A stretch of DNA of 64,000 bases from Septoria linicola. Lineage: Eukaryota; Ascomycota; Dothideomycetes; Mycosphaerellales; Mycosphaerellaceae. The stretch is from assembly GCA_024114885.1 (NCBI GenBank), contig CP099425.1, forward strand, positions 186,001 through 250,000, given 5' to 3'. Positions within the stretch are counted from its first letter, which is position 1. Each line of letters starts with the position of its first letter. Of the stretch, positions 56,824 to 64,000 are shown piece after piece. The notes under the pieces were generated by a model. The model was not told where the DNA came from. It did no database searches and worked only from the letters and a program-made list of their open reading frames with translations. A program made the position numbers and the translations under genes.

Positions 56824-58467
56824 GGTTGCTGCTCTTGGGCTGTGTTCTATTTGAGTAGTGCAAGGAGAAGAGATGATAGACCGTAGGGCACAGCTCTTCT
56901 GGCTGCGGGGCACAGAGTCCTTATGAACAACAAAGTACTTACCAAGGTACCGTGCGAAGACGTCGTTCTCCCTTCACCCGTAGTCTAAGACAGTCGAGAT
57001 TGATTTGGCGGCAAACTTGCCCGAATCTAAAGCTCCAGAAGCTGAAGTCCAACCTACCTTGCATATCGATGCGGGGAAACAGGGCTAAGATTACCCAGGC
57101 GCTCTGGGGTACCTGAGCTACTCAAGCTACAATGCAGCCTCACAGCGCAAAAGAAGTAAGCCGGCGGCTGTCCTGCAATATGTCTGTGGCTGTGGGCTGC
57201 TAGAGACTGGGCCTGAGTGCGTGATCTGACCCCGCGGAATGGCACCGTCGATGCAAATATGCAGAGGGGCAGAACTCTATACAGCTCTTAGCTTCCCGAT
57301 GGCCGTGAGGACTATTCGCACACATAACCGCAACTGGACCTTTCCTGACGAATAGCAGGCACGGATACGCGAGGTGATCATGCGGCAATTGTGAATGGCG
57401 TGCATCCAGACTGAAAAGAGAGCAGGAGCATCACAAATCATGGTTTCCCGCAATTTGCAACATCGTATCCATGGCTTTGCTTGTGTGGCATCATCGACTT
57501 CGGTGTTTTTCGTGCAAACTCTTGACCATTTGTACTGTGCTGAGGCTGAGAGTTCGTGATTGCTACGAGGGTATCTTCGCCCTGTGCGAGCGTCCTTTTG
57601 GCGATCGTCTCAGGAATGAATAGATGCCGATTCGAATTAGAAGTACGACTGTCTATTTGGATAGGTACGCTCACATGCACGGGTTGGGTGCTGTGAGCTC
57701 TACCACATCCACGGTTCAGAGCGCTGAATAGTAGGATAGCACTCTCATGCAGCGCATGTGTGATCTACTGTTTGGCGCGGCCACGTGGTAGCCACTTCGC
57801 CTGTGATAGCAGAAGCCTTACACACGCCTGTCGTTAGAATTGCCACCTCGGCCTATTCGCAGCAGTTGTGATTACTGGTCGAGTGGTGGCGCAAGGCGGC
57901 GCCTTCTGGAAGCTGCCTCGAGTCGATGCCAGGAGCTGCATTTCGCTGTCGTAGGTCCTGATGAAGTAGCGATGTCCTGTTGTGTCAAATCGCAATGACA
58001 CAGAGGTACACAGAGCGATTCGTTGTAGAGGTCGTTGTTCCTGGTCAGATTGGGAATATCGGACTGCCGACACGGGCCAGCTTGGGCCACGCGGGCGTGG
58101 CCGTCCATTGCAGTTCCCATCAGACTCTTGCTGTCTTTTCTACAAACTATCTATCGAACACCGCGAGACAATAGACTGATGCTCTTCGAATCGTAGGTAA
58201 GAAAGTCGTCTGGACTGCTGTCGATAGAGAGACGCGTTGAACGGCGTGCATTTCCTCTATAGCACACTGTCGGAAGGCTTGTCCGCTTCCAGTCGCAGAA
58301 GGCAAGTAAGTCCGGCCTATGGAGACGATCAAGTGTATTTCGTTGCGACGGTCATGTCGTGCCTGTCAGACTCGAACGATGATCTGGAATACAAATGTGT
58401 CCTGGCGGCATGCGAGACTTGCGCACAACTCGCACCTTCTCGCTGAATACCCAGCGGTTTACTTACG
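56824..58467. other. Divergent intergenic region, 1.6 kb
   Basis: Between the monooxygenase (minus) and the Dabb-GFA relic (plus). Small frames only; no repeat, tRNA or domain seen. Confidence 0.5.
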
Positions 58468-59305
58468 ATGGCAGAGACTATAACCCATATCGTGCTCTTC
58501 AAATACAGGTTCGTCATCAGACAGGACAGTGACGACTAATGCTGCTCGGGACTGACAGCCACGCAAAGCCAGCATTTCTTGGTCAGACTTCGAAGATCAT
58601 TTCGCCTCGTTTACCTCCTTGCGAACAAAGTGCATACGCAATGGCAAGCCCTACATGAAGAGTATGCGGATGGGCAAGAATAGGAGCTGGGAACCTTTCT
58701 CAGAGGGCATGACACACGGCTTCGTGCTGGAATTCGATACACAGGACGATCTCGATTATTAGCTCACCAAAGACCCGCTACATCTTGAATTCTCTCGACA
58801 AGCGAAGCCTTTTGTAGAGGACAGCGTGGTGATCGATATCAGAGATGGTGTACTGTTTGGCCCAGCAGCTCCCCATTCCCTATCGAAAGAACGTGGAGCA
58901 CACCGCGGATCATGTCACTGTGAAGCACTGCAATGGACAGCGAAGCTGGACAAAGCCGAGCATGTGCTGTGTCATTGCAGCACATGCCAAAAGCTGGGAG
59001 GAGGGCCATATAGCTGCAATCAGATTATCTCCAAGGAGGACTTGGTGATCACGAAAGGAACTCCGAAGGTATACACCTACAAAGGTGCTTCTGGCAAAGA
59101 TGTCCGCTGTTACTTCTGTCCCACCTGCACGAGTCATATCTATCACTATCAAGATGCGATGCCCGACAAGGTCATTGTCCGGACACTGCTCCTTGATGGG
59201 GGTGATCAAATGCCTGCAACAGCTGAAATATTCGCCGAGGGCAGGTTAGGTTGGGTCAAGGATTTGCAAGACGCGACGCCTGATGGGAGTGAGACAAGCG
59301 CATGA
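58468..59305 (+). pseudogene. Dabb-GFA fusion gene with in-frame stop
   Basis: Exon 1 (58468-58508) gives MAETITHIVLFKY; a 64-nt intron (GTTCGT...GCCAG) leads to exon 2 (58573-59305). The first domain is a stress-responsive alpha/beta barrel (Dabb): WSDFEDHFASFTSLRTKC, KPYMKSMRMGKNRSWEPFS, MTHGFVLEFDTQDDLDY. A TAG at 58760-58762 replaces an expected aromatic residue, after which LTKDPLHLEFSRQAKPFVED and VVIDIRDGVLFGP complete the domain. The frame then runs on with no stop into a GFA/CENP-V-type zinc domain (HRGSCHC, CHCSTCQKLGG, CYFCPTCTSHIY). Dabb proteins are small dimeric barrels; GFA proteins bind zinc and are linked to glutathione-dependent formaldehyde chemistry. Joining both in one chain is unusual. 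The stop may make the allele null; alternatively the downstream part could be made alone, but it has no in-frame ATG near its start. Confidence 0.68.
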
Positions 59306-59730
59306 TCTGAAGCGTTTCTCTCGAGCATTTCGATAGAGGAGACACTCCATGCAACGATCTTGGGCACTGCAAAGACTGTGATGCTGTTGGAGCACGGATT
59401 ATCTCGACACAGGACCTCCACGTGCGAGATCGGCTTTTGTGGAGTCCACCCCCAAGCTCTGTCGCATACCACTGGACGAGCCTCAATCATATGCCCAGAC
59501 ACGTCTACCTCGTCGCCGATAGCGGATCTATGCATTGAACTGCGTCGACCATGAATATGTAGCTCTCGTAGAGATGTAGCAGACATGCCCTGACCAGAGG
59601 AATAGGATTCAACCGCTCGCCTTATCCTTGAATCTTGCACGACAGACATCAGCCTCCTCATTGCCCCGCTTGACACCTGACGCATCTTCAACGCAACAGC
59701 TCAGTCAATTCATCCACATAAACAAGCACG
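59306..59730. other. Gap before hydroxyacid dehydrogenase
   Basis: 425 bp; an A/C-rich leader leads to the ATG at 59731. Nothing else seen. Confidence 0.5.
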
Positions 59731-60707
59731 ATGTCCAAGCCAAAGATATTCGTGTTGAATCCATACCACTCGGAAGCACTTTCTCTTCTTCAACAAGCTC
59801 ACGAAGTCGAGGCGATATTGCCTGGCGATCCGGCCTCCGACCAGTGGCATGAGGAGGCGTCAGCCATCTTGATCAGATCAGAGACACGCATCACAGATCA
59901 GAGACACGCATCACAGGTCAAGATTTTGCCATGGCCAAGAAGCTCAAGGTCGTGGCCAAGCAAGGAACAGGTGTTGACAATGTTGACCTTGATGCTGCTC
60001 GCAAATACGGAGTAGCTGTGTGTAACACTCCCGCTATGAACGCTGAAGCCGTGGCCGAGTTGACACTGGGTCTTGCATTGAACGTTGCGAGAAGAATTAC
60101 CGAGATAGACAGACGGCTGAACCGAGGTGAGGATCTGGTCAGGTCGAGTTTGCTTGGACAGTCTCTGCACCAAAAGGCCATCGGAATTGTCGGAATGGGC
60201 AATGTTGGCAAGGCTCTGGCCAAGAAGTGGATTGGAGCCATGGAGGGCAAGGTCATTGCTCACGATCCGTTTACACCAAATGGCGCTTGGGATGATATCG
60301 AGCACCATCGTGTACTGGATCTTGACATTCTCCTAAGGTCAGCAGATGTGATCAGTCTGCACGTTCCCCACACCAACGATACTCAAGACATGATCAGTAA
60401 GCGGGAGTTTGGTTTGATGAAGAAGAGTGCTATTCTGCTGAACTGTGCTAGAGGAGGCATTGTTGACGAAGAGGCTCTACTAGACGCACTGGACGAAGGC
60501 AAAATTTGGGGTACTGCATTAGATGCCATGAATTCGGAGCCCCCCTCACTGGACGTGCATAAGGTTCACTTGGCGAACGATAATCTTATCCTCACGCCGC
60601 ATGTGGGTGCCTCGACATCAGAAATGCAGATCAGCAGTGGTAAGCTCGCAGTGGAGACTGTGTTACAAGTTTTGCAGGGCAAGGAAGTGCCAAATCGGGT
60701 GGTGTGA
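59731..60707 (+). pseudogene. D-isomer 2-hydroxyacid dehydrogenase, frame broken by a 20-bp duplication
   Basis: The start MSKPKIFVLNPYHSEALSLL and SAILIRSETRIT are as in D-3-phosphoglycerate dehydrogenase-type enzymes. Then a 20-bp unit occurs twice in tandem (59875-59894 and 59895-59914), shifting the frame. With the unit counted once, the reading goes directly into DFAMAKKLKVVAKQGTGVDN, and the full frame is 957 nt, 318 residues. The NAD loop IGIVGMGNVGKALAK, the catalytic Arg (NCARGGIVDEEAL) and LILTPHVGAST with its catalytic His are present. As it stands the first frame ends soon after the duplication. A shortened product could start at ATG 59931. Such enzymes reduce 2-oxoacids; the substrate is not clear. 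Confidence 0.8.
59875..59914 (+). repeat. Perfect 20-bp tandem duplication
   Basis: AGATCAGAGACACGCATCAC is present twice without a spacer, inside the dehydrogenase coding region. The length is not a multiple of three, so it frameshifts the gene. Confidence 0.95.
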
Positions 60708-61170
60708 TGTGTACTTGGATAAAGTGTTGTGCAGCGCCTACACAACATTGTCGGCTGGCGCGGAGCACGCCCGAAAAGGAAGGACAAACACGGTCGTGCA
60801 TCCATGATTGCTGTAGTCTGAACTACACGTGGCGTCTGACACTTGTACTGACGAAGAATACCAAGAAGAAATAAGACGAAGGATTACTTGAACATGCCTC
60901 TACAGCGCTCAGTATTGGTTGCTGTGCCCCAAACGTGCATTTCTGCCCTGTTCAAGCGTGCGAACCGAGAATCTTCGCTGACAGCGTGGTCTGAGCGGGA
61001 CTAGACAAACATGTCAAGATGCTCAGATTTCTGTAGTGGCATTCGAGCTCTATCGACTGTGTGTTGCTAATCAAGGAGGTGGTAGTTTGGAACGCAGTGG
61101 CTTCTTCCGGACTGGGCTGAACTCAAACTGGACGCCGAGGCCTAGACACGGGATCTTGACCATAATAAGC
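60708..61170. other. Gap before SGNH hydrolase
   Basis: 460 bp, no other feature. The next frame is open upstream to 61036 but only with GTG. Confidence 0.5.
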
Positions 61171-62094
61171 ATGTCGAGTTGTCTGAGCGAATTGCGTGGC
61201 AGATTTCCTGTCATGCCGGCTCTCGCAACATTCTTTTGCGGTTTTACTGCGAGCTTCCTCTGGTTCAAAGGTGGGAACATCTGTCAGCAGCCTGAAATCC
61301 CAGCTACAGCTGCTGTCAATGTCAATACTATCAGCTCTAGCGATGGCCTCGGGTGCACGGTGGCGCCTGACATGCAACTGCGGATGCTGGCCGTAGGAGA
61401 TTCGATTACTGTGGGCTGGGGAGGGAGCGAGTACTGGAACAGCTACCGGAAGGATCTCAAGAGCTATCTCGATCTGGATTGTCCTATGAAGAATCGCACA
61501 TATATTGGTGAGTTGGGGTGATCCAAGTAGGCGAGTGCGAGATCCTGACCGTCTCTAGGAAGTGTGCATACTGGGAACTTTGCCAATAACAATCACGAAG
61601 GATACCCTGGCTACGACATCAATCAGATAGCACATAACACGCAGCCAATGCTGGAGACATCTTTGCTCGAACTTCCCAACGTCGTACTGCTACATGCCGG
61701 GACTAACGACCTTGGAGAGCTGCATAGCCTTCCGTATGAAGAGGCTCCTGATCGATTGGGACAGCTCATGGACACGATTCTCGAGACGGTGCCGAATGTG
61801 ACCTTGATCGTTGCAAAGATTGTCTACTCGGCTGAGCCGAGAACAGACCGCGGACCCCGTGTAGATCTATTCAACGCTGCGCTTCCAGGTATCGTCGAGG
61901 AGAGGGTGGCAAAGGGCTTCAAGATTCAGCTGGCTGATCTCAGCTCGATCGGCAAAGCAGCCGTAGACATGAGCGATGGCTTGCATCCAAGTGATGTCGG
62001 CTACCGTAGGATGGCGATCAGGTGGTTTGAGGCAATGCAGAATGTGACCAGAGCAGGCCTGATTACGCCAGCACTAGATGTAGCCGTAAAGTAA
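61171..62094 (+). CDS. SGNH/GDSL-type hydrolase, membrane-anchored or secreted
   Basis: Exons 61171-61507 and 61559-62094, with a 51-nt intron (GTGAGT...CTCTAG); 290 residues. Near residues 16-33 there is a hydrophobic segment, PALATFFCGFTASFLWF, which serves as signal anchor or signal peptide. Block I is RMLAVGDSITVGWGG with the nucleophile Ser; the oxyanion Asn is in LLHAGTNDLGE; the catalytic Asp-His pair is in SDGLHPSDVGYRRMA. This is the SGNH family seen in fungal carbohydrate esterases and lipases. Several Asn-X-Ser/Thr sites suggest secretion. ATG 61171 is the first ATG in frame; 61216 is another candidate. Intact, although close to the decayed block. Confidence 0.88.
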
Positions 62095-62440
62095 AGCAGC
62101 TGCTGAAGATGAAATGCTCGTGGCTGTGGTGTAGATCATAGAAAAGGGCCTTTGCTTGGTGATCACAGGCAGGCAGTTAGCATGAAATCAGCAATGCCCA
62201 CCAATATCGACTGTCTTGTCATTTACGGACCTTCTCATACTACTTTTGAACAGGAACTGTGGAAGAGAGGCTCCGGCAGAATATAGACGGAGTGGAGCCA
62301 AGACATAGGAATCAGGGCGAGGTACAAGGAGCTGAAGTCAGTCAAGGAACTACACTGCGAAGCCGCCTATATAATCATCGTATTATCGGAGGCACCTCGA
62401 GCTTGAACTACCTCCTATCAGCTCTTGAAGAAAGAACAAC
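62095..62440. other. Gap ending at an AT-rich boundary
   Basis: 345 bp of normal composition up to about 62440, where the composition changes abruptly. No gene seen. Confidence 0.5.
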
Positions 62441-64000
62441 TAGATACTATTCTTCTATTAACTAAGAAATTCGATAGTAGACTCTTAGTAGCTAGATACC
62501 TATATCTACTTTATATACTACTTAGAATTATTATAGATCTAGAAATATAGTCTCTTAAGAGAATAGTACGAATTTATATACTAGGACTAAGAGTAGAAGT
62601 CTATATATAACGATACTAGAGGCGTAGTATTTAGTAGGTCTCTATTCTATCTAGTTATACTCGAGGACTATTAGTCTTTTATTAGCTTTATATATATATA
62701 TATTAATAGATTATATAAGGATATGTTCTATTAGCTAGTTTTAGAAAGATAAGCTTAGTTTATTCTAAAGCTATACTTTAAGAGCGACTCTAATATTATA
62801 TAACTAGGTTATATAATAACTATTAGATTTTATATTAAGAGGCGACTCTAACGTTATATAACTAGATTATATAATAGCTATTAGATTCCTAAAAAGAAAA
62901 GAGATCTAGAATTATTTAAATAATATCTTAGAAGCTTCTATAGTATATATTAGTAAGAGTCCTCTATCTAGTACTATCTAAGATTAAAGATCTAGAATTA
63001 AAGAGAAGCTTAAAGAAAGTTAGATATCTAATTAAAGATTCTATAACTTTCTAAAACTAGTCTAAGGCTATATAAGCGATTATATAGCCTAGAAGATTCT
63101 AGTAATCTTAGATAGAATACTTAAGTAGACGTCTACGCTCTACTTAGAAGAATAATAATTAAAGTTTTAACTACTCTCTAATTAACTTAATTCTTCTTAA
63201 GGTTTTAGAAAGATAAGCTTAGCTTATTCTAAGGCTAGACTTTAGAGAGCGACTCTAACGTTATATAACTAGGTTATATAATAGCTATTAGATTTTATAT
63301 TAGAAGGCGACTCTAATATTATATAACTAGGTTATATAACGACTATTAGATTTTATATTAGAGAGTAACTCTAATATTATATAACTAGGTTATATAATAG
63401 GTATTAGATTCCTAGAAAGAAAGAAGATCTAAAATTATCTAAATAATACTCTAGAAGTTTCTATAGTATATATTAGTAAGAGTCTTCTATCTAGTACTAT
63501 CTAGCTTAAAGATCTAGAATTAAAGAGAAGCTTAAAGAAAGTTAGATTTCTAATTAAAGATTCTATAACTTTCTAAACTAGTCTAAGGCTATATAAGCGA
63601 TTATATAGCCTAGAAGATTCTAGTAATCTTAGAGAGAATATTTAAGTAGATATCTATATTCTACTTAGAAGAAAAAATAGTAAGATAGTAAAAGTTTTAA
63701 CTACTCTCTAATTAACTTAATTCTCTTTAAGGCTTTAATAATAATCGATTAAATAACTTTTAATATTTAGAAAAATCTCTAAGTTAAATATTAATTAATA
63801 ACTAATAAGCTATCTCTACTAAATTTTTATAGATTATAAGCCTAGTCTATAATAAAGCTTAGACTACCTTTAGATAACGTATAGACTAACTCTAGAATAT
63901 ATAGACCCTATCTAGAGAAAGTATAACTCTTTTCTAGAACTTTTTCTAAAATCTTTTTAAAAATCGATAATAACTTAATTAGATATTAACCGAATTAGAC
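62441..64000. repeat. RIP-saturated AT-rich repeat block
   Basis: From about 62440 to the window end I find no CpA and only one TpG, against normal use to the left. TpA is very common. This is the signature of repeat-induced point mutation. Inside, a unit beginning TTTTAGAAAGATAAGCTTAG near 62739 recurs near 63203 (464 bp later). Within the units, a 59-62-bp subrepeat (GCGACTCTAA...TTATATAACTAGGTTATATAA) occurs two and then three times. An 11-bp-stem hairpin AGGCTATATAA/GCGA/TTATATAGCCT occurs once per unit (near 63064 and 63588). There is no coding capacity. The origin (transposon or satellite) cannot be told from this relic. Confidence 0.85.

Overview
This window is nuclear DNA of a filamentous ascomycete (Pezizomycotina). 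Protein-coding genes carry short GT-AG introns, mostly 46-66 nt, with CTAAC or CTGAC branch sites. The gene content (RAD54, PRP6, SEC24, ATG12, ATG15, COQ9, HET-domain, PTR2, opsin) is fungal. The right end is an AT-rich block depleted of CpA and TpG, the outcome of repeat-induced point mutation (RIP). A Dothideomycete, perhaps Mycosphaerellales, is my inference from the overall look; nothing in the sequence proves it.

Layout. 1-8.9 kb: a VPS62-like gene cut by the window edge, a TFIIIC small subunit, an atypical SDR, a 489-bp Tourist/PIF-Harbinger-type MITE, an MFS transporter relic with two in-frame stops, and two unknown genes. 9.2-17.5 kb: a tandem array on the minus strand of three intact paralogues of a SAP-like/F-box-like family plus two head-to-head fragments, then a HET-domain gene broken by a stop. 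18-32.7 kb: core genes (PRP6 splicing factor, C2H2 regulator, ATG12, SEC24) and a zinc alcohol dehydrogenase. 32.9-45.8 kb: an unknown gene, an acyl-CoA synthetase whose leader is a perfect (CAA)56 tract, RAD54, COQ9, a distant member and another fragment of the array family, the vacuolar lipase ATG15, and a small unknown gene. 46.3-62.1 kb: more accessory content (PTR2 peptide transporter, zinc-less MDR reductase, a tRNA-Tyr gene, a microbial-type opsin, a Baeyer-Villiger monooxygenase, a broken Dabb-GFA fusion, a 2-hydroxyacid dehydrogenase broken by a 20-bp tandem duplication, and an SGNH hydrolase). 62.44-64 kb: RIP-saturated tandem repeats.

The most striking observation is the tRNA-Tyr(GUA) gene at 51846-51984. 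Besides the normal 12-nt intron after the anticodon, it carries a 54-nt insertion in the 3' strand of the D-stem. The insertion starts GT, ends AG, and has a GCTAAC branch-like site 12 nt before its 3' end, so it looks exactly like the spliceosomal introns of neighbouring protein genes. Removing it (and the 12-nt intron) gives a perfect 73-nt cloverleaf. A spliceosomal-type intron inside a Pol III tRNA gene would be very unusual.

A second theme is gene decay. Three genes (MFS, HET, Dabb-GFA) have in-frame stops inside otherwise conserved reading frames, the 2-hydroxyacid dehydrogenase has a duplication frameshift, ATG12 has a possible homopolymer frameshift, and one unknown gene has a possible stop. 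The MFS and HET stops fit C-to-T changes. All exon models below come from reading splice signals and reading frame by eye, with no transcript evidence.
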